Source of the DNA: Streptococcus parasanguinis
Lineage (GTDB): Bacteria > Bacillota > Bacilli > Lactobacillales > Streptococcaceae
DNA length: 64,000 bases
Assembly (NCBI RefSeq): GCF_001073155.1
Contig: NZ_JVEE01000035.1
Location: 90,012-154,011 of the forward strand
Direction: 5' to 3'
Below, one piece after another: positions 51,977 to 61,473 of this stretch (its first letter is position 1; each line of letters begins with the position of its first letter). The notes below the pieces were generated by a model, which searched no databases, was not told the DNA's origin, and was given only the letters and a program-made list of their open reading frames with translations. A program made the position numbers and the translations under genes.

Positions 51977-54637
51977 ATGCAAACAAATAAAGAAAGACTC
52001 ATTGCTGCTCTTCAAGAACCACTTGAAAGCACCTTTGCCAACTACAAAACCAGTGCCCTTGGTTTAGTTGACGATCAAGTAGAAGAAAACCGCGATATTT
52101 ATGGCGAAAATGTCATCACAAAAGGTCAAGAAGATTCTATGATCAAAAAGATCTATGAATCGATCATCAATCCTTTTACAGTGATTCTGTTGGTCATTGC
52201 GCTGGTTTCCTTCATCACCAATGTCTGGCTAGCAAAACCAGGTGAACAGGATCCAACGACCTCCATCATTATTGTGACCTTGGTCTTGATCTCTGGTGGT
52301 ATCCGCTTCATTCAAGAATTGCGGAGCGACAAAGCAGCTAGCAACTTATCACGTATGATTGTCAATACAGCGACCGTTCTGCGTGATGGATCGGAACAAG
52401 AAATTCCGATCGATGAAATCGTCGTAGGAGATGTGATCAAACTAAGTGCCGGCGATATGATTCCAGCTGATGTGGTCTTGATTGATTCCCGTGACTTCTT
52501 TGTCCAACAATCTGGCCTCACAGGGGAAAGTGATGCTGTTGAAAAGGTTTGTCTTAGAAAAGCTGACAGTCAAAATCTAGATAGTCTCTTGGAGAGTGAA
52601 AGCTTGGCCTTCATGGGGACCAATGTCATCTCCGGACGGGCGACAGCCTTGGTCTTGGTCGTGGGGGATGAAACCATGATGGGCGCTATTGAGCAAACCA
52701 TCAACACCTATGACGAACCAACCTCATTTGAGAGAGAAATGAATACCATCTCTTGGCTCTTGATTCGGCTCATGTTAGTGATGGTGCCCGTTGTCTTTGT
52801 GATCAATGGCCTCACAGATGGTGACTGGTTAGAAGCGGGTGTCTTTGCCCTCAGCGTTGGGGTTGGTTTGACTCCGGAAATGCTGCCGATGATTATTACA
52901 GCGAGTCTTGCTAAGGGTTCCATCATTATGGCAAAAGAAAAAGTTGTTATCAAAAAACTCAATGCCATCCAAGACCTTGGGGCTATTGATATTTTGTGTA
53001 CTGATAAGACAGGTACCTTGACCCAAGATGAAATCGTTTTGGAGTATCCGCTTGATATCCATGGCGAATTGGATCTATCAGTCCTTCGCCGAGCTTACTT
53101 GAATTCCTATTTCCAAACCGGGCTAAAAAATTTGATGGACCGGGCGATTATCAACCGAACCCATAAAGAAGCCAAGAAACATGAGATTGTTCGCGATCTA
53201 GATCAAACCTTCCATAAGATAGATGAATTGCCCTTTGATTTTGAACGTCGTCGCATGAGTGTCATTGTCAAAGACGAAGATGGTGTGGTTAGCATGGTGA
53301 CCAAGGGGGCCTTGGAAGAAATGCTTTCTGTATCGACTTATGTTGAATACAAGGGTGATATCAAACGATTAACAGACGAGGTCCGTCAAGAGGTCCTCGC
53401 TGAGGTCGCTCAATTAAATGAACAAGGTCTTCGTGTTTTGGGAGTCAGCTACAAAACCGACTTGGACGAAAATGAAATCTTTAGTGTCGAAGATGAAGGA
53501 GACATGATCCTAACCGGTTACCTGGCCTTTCTTGATCCACCAAAACCTTCTGCAGCTCCAGCGATCAAAGCTCTTGCAGAATATGGGGTTACCACTAAGA
53601 TCTTAACTGGCGACAATGATAAGGTCACCCAAGCTGTCTGTGAAAAAGTAGGACTAGATGTCGAGCGGATTCTTTTGGGAAGCGAAATCGATACGATGAC
53701 AGACCAAGAGTTAGCGCAAGTTGTGGAAACAACAACAGTATTTGCCAAATTATCGCCCGATCAAAAAGCCCGGATCATTCTTAGCCTTAAGAAAAATGGC
53801 CACAAGGTGGGGTACATGGGAGATGGGATTAACGATGCTCCATCCATGAAGGTGTCAGATGTTGGGATCTCTGTGGATACTGCTGTTGATATTGCCAAAG
53901 AAACGGCAGATGTCATCCTTCTGGATAAGGACTTGATGGTCCTTGAAAAAGGTTTGGTTGAAGGCCGCAAGGTCTATGCCAATATGACCAAGTACATCAA
54001 GATGACGGTCTCTTCTAACTTCGGGAATATCTTTTCTCTTCTCTTTGCCAGCATCTTTTTACCCTTCCTTCCAATGGCGCCAGTTCATTTGATTGTGCTC
54101 AATCTTATCTATGATCTTTCCTGTATCGCCCTTCCTTTTGACAATGTCGATAAGGATTTCCTTAAGAAACCTCGTATCTGGGAAGCAAATTCCATCATGC
54201 GCTTCATGGCCTGGATCGGTCCAATTTCATCTGTATTTGACATTATTACCTACATGCTTCTTTACTTCCTTGTTGTCCCAATGATTTTAGGTCATGGGTA
54301 CAACCATGGAGCAGTAGATGCAGCAACCTTTATCATGGTTTTCCAAACCGGATGGTTTATCGAATCCATGTGGTCTCAAACGATGGTTATTCATATGTTG
54401 CGTTCACCAAAACTGCCATTTATCCAAAGTCGTCCAGCCTTCTCAGTCGTGGTGACGACCCTAGTAGCAGCCTTCTTTGTAACCTCCCTTCCATATAGTC
54501 CTTTGGCTTCTATCTTGAAGTTGAGCCAACTAAATGGATTGTACTTTGTTCTATTGTTTGCGATTATCGTCTTCTATATGCTGAGTGTGACGGTTGTCAA
54601 ACGTATCTATATTAAGAAATACAAAGAATGGTTGTAA
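51977..54637 (+). CDS. mgtA: Magnesium-translocating P-type ATPase
   Basis: An 886-residue P-type importer of Mg2+. The phosphorylation site DKTGTLTQDE starts at Asp343, the ATP hinge is LTGDN..K near 548 and the GDGINDAPSM motif near 617; ten transmembrane segments are expected. The M-box predicts induction when Mg2+ is scarce. ATG 51977 follows AAAAAGGAG; the TTG at 51959 precedes that site. A T-rich hairpin region follows, then upp. Confidence 0.93.
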   Translation: MQTNKERLIAALQEPLESTFANYKTSALGLVDDQVEENRDIYGENVITKGQEDSMIKKIYESIINPFTVILLVIALVSFITNVWLAKPGEQDPTTSIIIVTLVLISGGIRFIQELRSDKAASNLSRMIVNTATVLRDGSEQEIPIDEIVVGDVIKLSAGDMIPADVVLIDSRDFFVQQSGLTGESDAVEKVCLRKADSQNLDSLLESESLAFMGTNVISGRATALVLVVGDETMMGAIEQTINTYDEPTSFEREMNTISWLLIRLMLVMVPVVFVINGLTDGDWLEAGVFALSVGVGLTPEMLPMIITASLAKGSIIMAKEKVVIKKLNAIQDLGAIDILCTDKTGTLTQDEIVLEYPLDIHGELDLSVLRRAYLNSYFQTGLKNLMDRAIINRTHKEAKKHEIVRDLDQTFHKIDELPFDFERRRMSVIVKDEDGVVSMVTKGALEEMLSVSTYVEYKGDIKRLTDEVRQEVLAEVAQLNEQGLRVLGVSYKTDLDENEIFSVEDEGDMILTGYLAFLDPPKPSAAPAIKALAEYGVTTKILTGDNDKVTQAVCEKVGLDVERILLGSEIDTMTDQELAQVVETTTVFAKLSPDQKARIILSLKKNGHKVGYMGDGINDAPSMKVSDVGISVDTAVDIAKETADVILLDKDLMVLEKGLVEGRKVYANMTKYIKMTVSSNFGNIFSLLFASIFLPFLPMAPVHLIVLNLIYDLSCIALPFDNVDKDFLKKPRIWEANSIMRFMAWIGPISSVFDIITYMLLYFLVVPMILGHGYNHGAVDAATFIMVFQTGWFIESMWSQTMVIHMLRSPKLPFIQSRPAFSVVVTTLVAAFFVTSLPYSPLASILKLSQLNGLYFVLLFAIIVFYMLSVTVVKRIYIKKYKEWL

Positions 54638-54707
54638 TTTATTTGTAGAAAGAGTGAGTCCGAACTTAAAAAATTAAGTGTAAGGGCTCTCTTTTTTTGG
54701 TGAAATT

Positions 54708-54857
54708 TGGTATAATAAGAAGAATGTAAAGTTGGAAATGAAGATTTCCATGTGCTGTGAGTATCAAAGAGGGACTGAAAGAAAGAGTAGAGCTTGACTC
54801 CACTTTTATCATGGCTCTTTTTTGAATAATAACAGCTTAGAAAGAAGGATCTCAAAA
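54708..54857 (+). promoter_or_regulatory. upp promoter and attenuator-like leader
   Basis: Extended -10 TGgTATAAT at 54708-54716. The leader contains GGAAAT-gaag-ATTTCC, then two competing stems. One is AAGAGT-a-GAG-cttga-CTC-c-ACTTTT (54783-54807). The other is a terminator AGAG / CTCT with CCA / TGG (54789-54818) and six T. GAGCTTGACTCC is shared with the trmL leader. It resembles a pyrimidine- or other-ligand-controlled attenuator, but no PyrR-binding consensus was recognised. Confidence 0.55.
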
Positions 54858-55487
54858 ATGGGAAAACTAGAAGTTATTACACATCCACTAATTCAACACA
54901 AATTGTCTATTCTTCGTCGTACAGATACCTCTACGAAGGCCTTTCGTGAATTGGTAAATGAGATTGCTATGTTGATGGGCTACGAAGTGTTGCGTGAATT
55001 GCCTCTTGAGGATGTTGAAATTGAAACTCCTATTACCAAAACCGTTCAAAAGCAAATCGCAGGGAAGAAATTGGCTATTGTCCCCATTCTTCGTGCAGGG
55101 ATTGGGATGGTTGATGGTCTCTTGAGTTTGGTACCAGCTGCTAAAGTTGGCCATATCGGGATGTACCGTGATGAAGAAACCTTGAAACCAGTTGAATACT
55201 TGGTAAAATTGCCAGAAGATATTGATCAACGTCGTATCTTTGTAGTAGACCCGATGCTTGCTACGGGTGGATCCGCTATTCTAGCGATTGATTCCTTGAA
55301 AAAACGTGGCGCTAGCCATATTAAATTTGTCTGCCTAGTATCAGCGCCAGAAGGGGTGAAAGCACTTCAAGAAGCTCACCCAGATGTTGATATCTTTACA
55401 GCAGCCCTCGATGATCATTTGAATGAACATGGCTACATTGTTCCTGGTCTTGGAGATGCAGGTGACCGTTTATTCGGTACCAAATAA
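54858..55487 (+). CDS. upp: Uracil phosphoribosyltransferase
   Basis: Salvages uracil to UMP using PRPP. The 209 residues are the standard length, with the PRPP loop [12 protein letters not shown] near 130 and the uracil site [18 protein letters not shown] at the C-terminus. ATG 54858 follows GAAGGATCTC; the longer TTG start at 54822 lies in the terminator T-run. clpP follows with its own promoter. Confidence 0.95.
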   Translation: MGKLEVITHPLIQHKLSILRRTDTSTKAFRELVNEIAMLMGYEVLRELPLEDVEIETPITKTVQKQIAGKKLAIVPILRAGIGMVDGLLSLVPAAKVGHIGMYRDEETLKPVEYLVKLPEDIDQRRIFVVDPMLATGGSAILAIDSLKKRGASHIKFVCLVSAPEGVKALQEAHPDVDIFTAALDDHLNEHGYIVPGLGDAGDRLFGTK

Positions 55488-55523
55488 GAAGCCATTCATG
55501 ATTCGTCCGAAAGGTGCTTAAGA

Positions 55524-55553
55524 TTTGACCTTTTTTGACCATTGGTTTATAAT
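55524..55553 (+). promoter_or_regulatory. clpP promoter with CtsR operator
   Basis: TTTGACCTTTTTTGACC (55524-55540) is a perfect CtsR box. Its TTGACC is also the -35, followed after 17 bp by TATAAT (55548-55553). This predicts heat-shock control by CtsR. Confidence 0.92.
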
Positions 55554-55571
55554 AGCACATATACTTTGAAC

Positions 55572-55586
55572 CTCACGAATCGTGAG
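55572..55586 (+). promoter_or_regulatory. Palindrome in the clpP 5' UTR
   Basis: CTCACGA-A-TCGTGAG, seven-bp arms around a single base, about 12 nt after the predicted transcription start. Such a short centre suits a DNA operator more than an RNA hairpin. The binding protein is unknown. Confidence 0.5.
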
Positions 55587-55615
55587 AATGAATGGATACT
55601 AAAGGAGAAGAATAG

Positions 55616-56206
55616 ATGATTCCAGTAGTTATTGAACAAACCAGTCGTGGAGAACGTTCTTACGATATTTATTCCCGTCTGTTGAAAGATCGAATTATCA
55701 TGGTAACAGGACCAGTTGAGGACCAAATGGCTAACTCCATTATCGCTCAATTGCTCTTCTTGGATGCCCAAGATAATACAAAAGATATCTATATGTATAT
55801 CAATACACCAGGTGGCTCTGTCTCTGCAGGTCTCGCCATCGTAGATACCATGAACTTTATCAAGTCAGATGTCCAAACCATTGTTATGGGGATGGCCGCT
55901 TCTATGGGAACTATTATCGCTTCAAGCGGTGCGAAGGGCAAACGCTTCATGTTGCCAAACGCTGAGTACATGATTCACCAACCAATGGGTGGTACTGGTG
56001 GTGGTACCCAACAAACCGATATGGCGATTGCAGCAGAACACTTGCTCAAAACACGGAATAACTTGGAAAAAATCCTTGCGGAAAATTCAGGTCAATCCAT
56101 TGAAAAAGTGCATGCTGATGCTGAACGTGACAATTGGATGAGTGCGCAAGAAACACTTGAATATGGCTTTATTGATGAAATCATGGCCAATAATAAATTG
56201 GGCTAA
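55616..56206 (+). CDS. clpP: ATP-dependent Clp protease proteolytic subunit
   Basis: A 196-residue serine peptidase forming the tetradecameric core that works with ClpC/E/X. The catalytic serine is in GMAASMGT (Ser96) and histidine in MIHQP (His121); the aspartate is in the C-terminal [10 protein letters not shown] region. AAAGGAG precedes the ATG. The CtsR box governs it. An R1 copy follows the stop. Confidence 0.96.
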   Translation: MIPVVIEQTSRGERSYDIYSRLLKDRIIMVTGPVEDQMANSIIAQLLFLDAQDNTKDIYMYINTPGGSVSAGLAIVDTMNFIKSDVQTIVMGMAASMGTIIASSGAKGKRFMLPNAEYMIHQPMGGTGGGTQQTDMAIAAEHLLKTRNNLEKILAENSGQSIEKVHADAERDNWMSAQETLEYGFIDEIMANNKLG

Positions 56207-56231
56207 ACCATTCTATGGGAAGGTCCGTCAA

Positions 56232-56408
56232 GAGGCTGGGACAAAAGTCCTAGCCTCTCAATTATTTTTGGATTGTCGAGCAAAACGCAGTGGTTGAGTG
56301 GGTTCTACTACGCTGATTTCATCAGCTTTTACAGCCCTACTCAACTGTGCGGAGGTGGGACGACGAAATCGAATTCTAACGAATTACCGATTTCTGTCCC
56401 ACTCTCTT
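56232..56408 (+). repeat. R1 intergenic repeat, copy 3
   Basis: Same orientation and structure as copy 1, here between two plus-strand genes (clpP and ylbG). The right hairpin ends in GTCCCACTCTC followed by TTTTTT, a good terminator for clpP. Confidence 0.9.
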
Positions 56409-56483
56409 TTTTGCTCTCATAAAAGAGTAGTTCTTTTTTTTGAAATTTGATATACTAGTAACAGAACGAGAAAGGGATTGACC

Positions 56484-56762
56484 ATGTTTGAGAAACAAGA
56501 AAGAACAGGCTTAATTGTTAAATTGTATTACAATCGAGACGGGAAAAAATTACAATCAGTCGGAGATGTCTTGTACCATTCTAAGAAATGCCGTTATGTC
56601 CAATTGTATGTGGACAGTGACAAGGCCGATCAAGTCATGGAAGACTTAAAGAAAGAACGTTATGTCAAAAAGGTCTTGCCTTGCCATCTCAAAGATTTAG
56701 ATACAGATTTTGTAGGAAGTTTACAACGATTGGAGACCCCATCTGTGGTCACAGAAGGTTAG
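56484..56762 (+). CDS. ylbG: UPF0298/YlbG (DUF2129) family protein
   Basis: A 92-residue cytoplasmic protein of unknown function. It starts MFEKQERTGLIVKLYYNRDG, with the conserved GDVLYHSKKCRYVQLYVD segment near 31-48 and KKERYVKKVLPCHL near 60. It has no catalytic motif. It lies between clpP and livJ in pneumococci also. ATG 56484 follows GAAAGGGA; the TTG two codons upstream is less likely. Confidence 0.88.
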   Translation: MFEKQERTGLIVKLYYNRDGKKLQSVGDVLYHSKKCRYVQLYVDSDKADQVMEDLKKERYVKKVLPCHLKDLDTDFVGSLQRLETPSVVTEG

Positions 56763-56763
56763 A

Positions 56764-56797
56764 AAACGCAATCATTTGATGGATTGCGTTTTTTTTA
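56764..56797 (+). terminator. Terminator of ylbG
   Basis: AAACGCAATC / GATTGCGTTT with eight T. Confidence 0.9.
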
Positions 56798-56826
56798 TTG
56801 ACAATTGTCAGATAATTCGGTATATT
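56798..56826 (+). promoter_or_regulatory. livJ promoter with CodY-like box
   Basis: TTGACA (56798-56803), 17-bp spacer, TATATT (56821-56826). Within the spacer AATTGTCAGATAATT (56803-56817) matches the CodY consensus (AATTTTCWGAAAATT) at 13 of 15 positions. CodY would repress the branched-chain amino-acid transporter when those amino acids are plentiful. Confidence 0.7.
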
Positions 56827-56870
56827 CTTAATGTATTTATTTTAAGATTCATTTAAGGAGATCATTACAA

Positions 56871-58028
56871 ATGAAGAAAAAATTTGCTCTTTCATTTTTA
56901 ACCATTGCAAGTGTCGCTCTTCTTGCTGCTTGTGGTGAAGTTTCTACTTCAGGTTCAAACACAACTGGTAACGAAATCGGCAAAGAACTAAAAGTCGGTT
57001 TTAACTTTGAAAAAACTGGTGAAGTAGCAGCCTACGGTAGCGCTGAACAAAAAGGTGCTCAATTGGCCGTTGATGAAATCAACGCTAAGGGTGGAGCTGA
57101 CGGTAAGAAGATTGTTGTCACAGATAAAGATAACAAATCTGAAACAGCTGAAGCAGCTACAGTCACAACAAACCTTGTAACCCAATCAAAAGTGAACGCT
57201 CTTGTAGGACCTGCAACTTCAGGTGCTACTGCAGCAGCCGTTGCCAATGCTGGTAAAGCAGGTGTTCCATTGGTTACACCATCTGCAACTCAAGATGATT
57301 TGACAAAAGGTCAAGATTACCTCTTCCGTGCAACCTTCATCGATAGCTTCCAAGGAAAAATCATTGCTAAATACACAACTGATAACTTGAAAGCGAAGAA
57401 AGTCGTTCTTTACTACGATAACTCATCTGACTATGCGAAAGGGATTGCTGAAGCCTTCAAGAAATCTTATAAAGGTGAAATCGTAGCAACAGAAACATTC
57501 CAATCTAAGGATACAGACTTCCAAGCTGCCCTTACAAAAATCAAAGATAAAGACTTCGATGCGATTGTTCTTCCAGGTTACTACACAGAAACTGGTAAGA
57601 TCGTAAACCAAGCGCGTGGTATGGGAATCAAACAACCAATCATTGGTGGGGATGGATTTAGCGATGCTAAATTTGTTGAACAAGCAACACCTGCTGCAGC
57701 TACAGATATCTACTACGTAGCTGGATTCTCTACTGAAGGTGAAATGACTGATAAAGCCAAGAAATTCGTAGAAGCATACAAAGCGAAATACAATGAAGAA
57801 CCTTCAATGTTCGCAGCTTTGGCTTATGATTCAGTTTACATGGTTGCAGAAGCATCTAAAGGTGCTAAGAACTCTGTCGAATTGAAAGATAACCTTGCGA
57901 AGTTGAAAGACTTGGAAGGTGTGACTGGTACAATGTCAATTGACAAGAACCACAACCCGGTTAAATCAGCTCTTATGATTGGCTTGAAAGATGGTAAAGT
58001 CAAATCAGTTGAGTCTGTTAAACCATAA
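56871..58028 (+). CDS. livJ: Branched-chain amino-acid-binding lipoprotein LivJ
   Basis: A 385-residue extracellular lipoprotein. The signal ends LLAAC with the lipidated cysteine at residue 21. The peripheral-binding fold follows (LKVGFNFEKTGEVAAYG near 39, VGPATSGATAAAVANAG near 115). It delivers Leu, Ile and Val to LivHM. Codon use is strongly optimised, fitting high expression. AAGGAG precedes the ATG. A hairpin separates it from livH. Confidence 0.93.
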   Translation: MKKKFALSFLTIASVALLAACGEVSTSGSNTTGNEIGKELKVGFNFEKTGEVAAYGSAEQKGAQLAVDEINAKGGADGKKIVVTDKDNKSETAEAATVTTNLVTQSKVNALVGPATSGATAAAVANAGKAGVPLVTPSATQDDLTKGQDYLFRATFIDSFQGKIIAKYTTDNLKAKKVVLYYDNSSDYAKGIAEAFKKSYKGEIVATETFQSKDTDFQAALTKIKDKDFDAIVLPGYYTETGKIVNQARGMGIKQPIIGGDGFSDAKFVEQATPAAATDIYYVAGFSTEGEMTDKAKKFVEAYKAKYNEEPSMFAALAYDSVYMVAEASKGAKNSVELKDNLAKLKDLEGVTGTMSIDKNHNPVKSALMIGLKDGKVKSVESVKP

Positions 58029-58050
58029 TTATCATTTGTTGTTTGTACAA

Positions 58051-58080
58051 GAGGCTGGGAGAATGAAAATTCCTGGCCTC
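58051..58080 (+). terminator. Partial terminator between livJ and livH
   Basis: GAGGCTGGGA / TCCTGGCCTC, ten pairs with two G-T, followed by GCTCTTTATT. It would let some transcripts pass, giving more binding protein than permease. The arms resemble the left hairpin of R1. Confidence 0.55.
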
Positions 58081-58109
58081 GCTCTTTATTGTTAGAAAGG
58101 ATGGTTCAA

Positions 58110-58979
58110 ATGCTCCAGCAATTAGTGAACGGTCTAATCTTGGGAAGTGTCTATGCACTCTTGGCCCTTGGTTATACCATGGTGTATGGAATTATCAAAT
58201 TGATCAACTTTGCCCATGGGGATATCTACATGGTAGGTGCCTTTATGGGATATTTCTTATTGAACTCGTGGAAAGTGAACTTCTTTGTCGCTTTGCTCCT
58301 AGCCATGGTTGGGACAGCTATTTTAGGGGTTGTGATTGAATACCTGGCTTATCGTCCGCTTCGTCATTCGACTCGGATTGCAGCCTTGATCACAGCCATC
58401 GGGGTTTCCTTCTTGCTCGAATATGGGATGGTCTTCTTCGTCGGTGCCAATACCCGTTCCTTCCCGCAAGTCATTAAAACGGTTCGTTACAACTTCGGTC
58501 CTATTTCAATCTCCAATATTCAGTTGATGATCTTGGGAGTGTCTGTTTTCTTGATGGTCGCTCTTCAATTTATTATTCAAAAGACAAAGATGGGGAAAGC
58601 TATGCGGGCTGTATCTGTCGATAGTGATGCCGCTCAATTGATGGGGATTAACGTAAACCGTACGATCAGCTTTACCTTTGCTTTGGGATCAGCCTTGGCA
58701 GGTGCTGGTGGTGTTTTGATTGGTTTGTATTACAACTCGATCGAGCCTTTGATGGGGATGACACCAGGGATCAAAGCCTTTGTCGCAGCCGTTCTTGGAG
58801 GAATCGGAATCATTCCAGGTGCTGCCCTAGGTGGATTTGTCATCGGTTTGTTGGAAACATTCGCTACAGCGATCGGTCTTTCAGACTTCCGTGATGCCAT
58901 TGTGTATGCCATCTTGATTGTGATCTTGCTCATTCGTCCAGCAGGAATCCTCGGTAAAAATGTGAAAGAGAAGGTGTAA
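58110..58979 (+). CDS. livH: Branched-chain amino-acid permease LivH
   Basis: A 289-residue membrane permease with about eight helices, starting LQQLVNGLILGSVYALLALGY and containing NFAHGDIYMVGAF near residue 36 and VSVDSDAAQLMGINV near 169. ATG 58110 follows GAAAGGATGG; the upstream in-frame TTG at 58089 precedes that site. livM follows after 3 nt. Confidence 0.93.
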   Translation: MLQQLVNGLILGSVYALLALGYTMVYGIIKLINFAHGDIYMVGAFMGYFLLNSWKVNFFVALLLAMVGTAILGVVIEYLAYRPLRHSTRIAALITAIGVSFLLEYGMVFFVGANTRSFPQVIKTVRYNFGPISISNIQLMILGVSVFLMVALQFIIQKTKMGKAMRAVSVDSDAAQLMGINVNRTISFTFALGSALAGAGGVLIGLYYNSIEPLMGMTPGIKAFVAAVLGGIGIIPGAALGGFVIGLLETFATAIGLSDFRDAIVYAILIVILLIRPAGILGKNVKEKV

Positions 58980-58982
58980 GCC

Positions 58983-59930
58983 ATGAAACAAAATTTAAAA
59001 GTGAATTTAGTCTGGCTTGGTCTTTTGGTCGCAGGTTTTGCCTTGATCCAAGTCTTGGTTGCAGCGGGTGTGCTCAACCTCTTCTATATCCAAATTTTAG
59101 AACAAATCGGAATTAATATTATCCTTGCAGTTGGCTTGAACCTCATTGTTGGTTTCTCAGGTCAATTCTCACTCGGTCATGCCGGATTTATGGCGATTGG
59201 TGCCTACTCTGCAGCTATTCTCGGTTCCAAATCACCAACCTATGGTGCTTTCTTTGGTGCGATGGTTTTAGGTGCGTTGATTGCTGGTGTCGTTGCCTTG
59301 ATCGTTGGGGTTCCAACCCTTCGGTTGAAAGGGGACTACCTCGCGATTGCGACACTTGGGGTTTCTGAAATCATCCGGATCTTGATCGTCAATGGTGGTA
59401 CTCTAACAAATGGTGCTGCTGGGATCCTTGGTTTGCCTGCCTTTACAACTTGGCAATTGGTTTACCTCTTTGTTGTCATTACAACGATCTTTACGATTAA
59501 CTTCTTACGCAGTCCAATTGGACGCTCTACCCTTTCTGTTCGTGAAGATGAAATCGCAGCAGAATCTGTTGGGATCAATACGACCAAAGTCAAAGTCATT
59601 GCCTTTGTATTTGGTGCGATCACAGCGGCGATTGCTGGATCTCTCCAAGCCGGCTTTATCGGCTCTGTTGTTCCTAAAGATTACTCTTTCACCAATACTA
59701 TTAATGTCTTGATCATTGTCGTGTTTGGTGGTTTGGGATCCATGTCAGGAACAGTTGTAGCAGCCATCGTCTTGGGGATCTTGAACATGGTGCTTCAAGA
59801 CTTCTCAAGTGTACGTATGATCATTTACTCATTGGCTTTGATTCTCGTGATGATCTTCCGTCCAGGTGGTCTTCTTGGAACATGGGAATTCAGCTTGAAA
59901 AAACTACTCTCAAAAAAGGAGGCTAACTAA
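58983..59930 (+). CDS. livM: Branched-chain amino-acid permease LivM
   Basis: A 315-residue permease, the LivH partner, with about nine to ten helices. GFSGQFSLGHAGFMAIGAY near residue 58 and LKGDYLAIATLGVSEIIRI near 116 are family marks. Its stop overlaps the livG ATG (TAATG), so they are co-translated. Confidence 0.93.
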   Translation: MKQNLKVNLVWLGLLVAGFALIQVLVAAGVLNLFYIQILEQIGINIILAVGLNLIVGFSGQFSLGHAGFMAIGAYSAAILGSKSPTYGAFFGAMVLGALIAGVVALIVGVPTLRLKGDYLAIATLGVSEIIRILIVNGGTLTNGAAGILGLPAFTTWQLVYLFVVITTIFTINFLRSPIGRSTLSVREDEIAAESVGINTTKVKVIAFVFGAITAAIAGSLQAGFIGSVVPKDYSFTNTINVLIIVVFGGLGSMSGTVVAAIVLGILNMVLQDFSSVRMIIYSLALILVMIFRPGGLLGTWEFSLKKLLSKKEAN

Positions 59931-60694
59931 TGGCACTTCTTGAAGTAAAAAATTTAACAAAAAACTTTGGTGGTTTGACAGCCGTTGGGGATGTGACCAT
60001 GGAACTCAATGAAGGGGAATTGGTTGGGTTGATCGGACCCAACGGTGCCGGGAAAACAACCCTCTTCAACCTCCTAACAGGGGTATATGAACCAAGTGAA
60101 GGGACCATTACCTTAGATGGTCAGCTACTAAATGGTAAAGCACCTTATAAAATCGCTGCTGGTGGTCTGGGACGGACTTTCCAAAATATTCGTCTCTTTA
60201 AAGATTTGAGCGTTTTGGACAATGTCTTGATTGCCTTTGCCAATCACCACAAGCCACATGTCTTTGCGAGTCTTTTCCGCTTGCCAAGCTATTACAAGAA
60301 TGAAGAAGCTTTGAAAGCGAAAGCCCTTGAATTGTTAGCGATTTTTGGTTTGGAAAAAGAAGCAGATACCTTGGCCAAAAATTTAGCTTACGGACAACAA
60401 CGTCACTTGGAGATCGTTCGTGCCCTTGCGACAGAGCCAAAAATCCTCTTCTTGGATGAACCTGCTGCAGGGATGAACCCTCAAGAAACAGCAGAATTAA
60501 CCCAATTGATCCGTCGCATTCAAAAAGAATTTAATATTACGATCATGCTGATCGAGCACGATATGAGTTTGGTTATGGAAGTAACGGAACGGATTTATGT
60601 ATTGGAATATGGTCGCTTGATTGCCCATGGTACGCCAGATGAAATCAAGACCAACAAACGCGTAATCGAAGCCTATCTAGGAGGTGAAGCCTAA
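59930..60694 (+). CDS. livG: Branched-chain amino-acid transporter ATPase LivG
   Basis: A 254-residue ATPase. Walker A GPNGAGKTT near 36-44, LAYGQQRHLEI as signature near 147 and Walker B LFLDEPAAGMNP near 171. It pairs with LivF at the permease dimer. Overlaps livF at TAATG. Confidence 0.94.
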   Translation: MALLEVKNLTKNFGGLTAVGDVTMELNEGELVGLIGPNGAGKTTLFNLLTGVYEPSEGTITLDGQLLNGKAPYKIAAGGLGRTFQNIRLFKDLSVLDNVLIAFANHHKPHVFASLFRLPSYYKNEEALKAKALELLAIFGLEKEADTLAKNLAYGQQRHLEIVRALATEPKILFLDEPAAGMNPQETAELTQLIRRIQKEFNITIMLIEHDMSLVMEVTERIYVLEYGRLIAHGTPDEIKTNKRVIEAYLGGEA

Positions 60695-61404
60695 TGTCTA
60701 TGTTAAAAGTTGAAAATCTTTCTGTACACTATGGCATGATCCAGGCTGTCCGTGATGTCAGTTTCGAGGTCAATGAAGGAGAAGTTGTTTCTCTTATCGG
60801 TGCTAACGGTGCTGGGAAAACATCTATTCTTCGTACCATTTCCGGTTTGGTGCGTCCAAGTGCTGGGAAAATCGAATTTTTGGGTCAGGAGATTCAAAAG
60901 GTTCCGGCTCAAAAGATTGTAGCAGCAGGACTTTCTCAAGTTCCAGAAGGCCGCCACGTCTTTCCGGGCTTAACTGTTATGGAAAACTTGGAGATGGGAG
61001 CTTTCTTGAAGAAAGATCGAGAAGAAAATCAAGCTAACTTGAAGAAAGTCTTCTCCCGTTTCCCACGTTTGGAAGAACGGAAGAACCAAGATGCAGCAAC
61101 CCTATCTGGTGGGGAACAACAAATGCTAGCAATGGGTCGTGCCCTTATGTCAACGCCAAAACTCTTGCTTCTGGATGAACCTTCTATGGGATTGGCTCCA
61201 ATCTTTATCCAAGAAATCTTTGATATCATCCAAGATATCCAAAAACAAGGAACAACTGTTCTCTTGATCGAGCAAAATGCCAATAAGGCTCTTGCTATCG
61301 CAGACCGCGGTTATGTTTTGGAAACAGGGAAAGTCGTTCTTACCGGAACAGGAAAAGAACTCTTAGCCTCAGAAGAAGTCCGCAAGGCCTACCTTGGTGG
61401 ATAA
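60694..61404 (+). CDS. livF: Branched-chain amino-acid transporter ATPase LivF
   Basis: A 236-residue ATPase. Walker A GANGAGKTS near 38-46, signature LSGGEQQMLA near 137 and Walker B LLLDEPSMGLAP near 159. It ends the liv operon; a hairpin without T-run and the R2 repeat follow. Confidence 0.94.
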   Translation: MSMLKVENLSVHYGMIQAVRDVSFEVNEGEVVSLIGANGAGKTSILRTISGLVRPSAGKIEFLGQEIQKVPAQKIVAAGLSQVPEGRHVFPGLTVMENLEMGAFLKKDREENQANLKKVFSRFPRLEERKNQDAATLSGGEQQMLAMGRALMSTPKLLLLDEPSMGLAPIFIQEIFDIIQDIQKQGTTVLLIEQNANKALAIADRGYVLETGKVVLTGTGKELLASEEVRKAYLGG

Positions 61405-61425
61405 GATTTATAAAGTATGTTAGAA

Positions 61426-61449
61426 AAGAAAGGTAGCTAAACCTTTCTT
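61426..61449 (+). terminator. Hairpin after livF
   Basis: AAGAAAGGT / ACCTTTCTT stem with a short loop and no T-tract. Almost the same stem recurs at 61706-61734 on the other side of the R2 copy. Confidence 0.5.
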
Positions 61450-61473
61450 CGAATTGATGACAAAGAAAATTTA

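Noticed and set aside
54708-54857. PyrR-binding attenuator at upp
   Set aside because: The PyrR anti-antiterminator consensus was not found in the leader.
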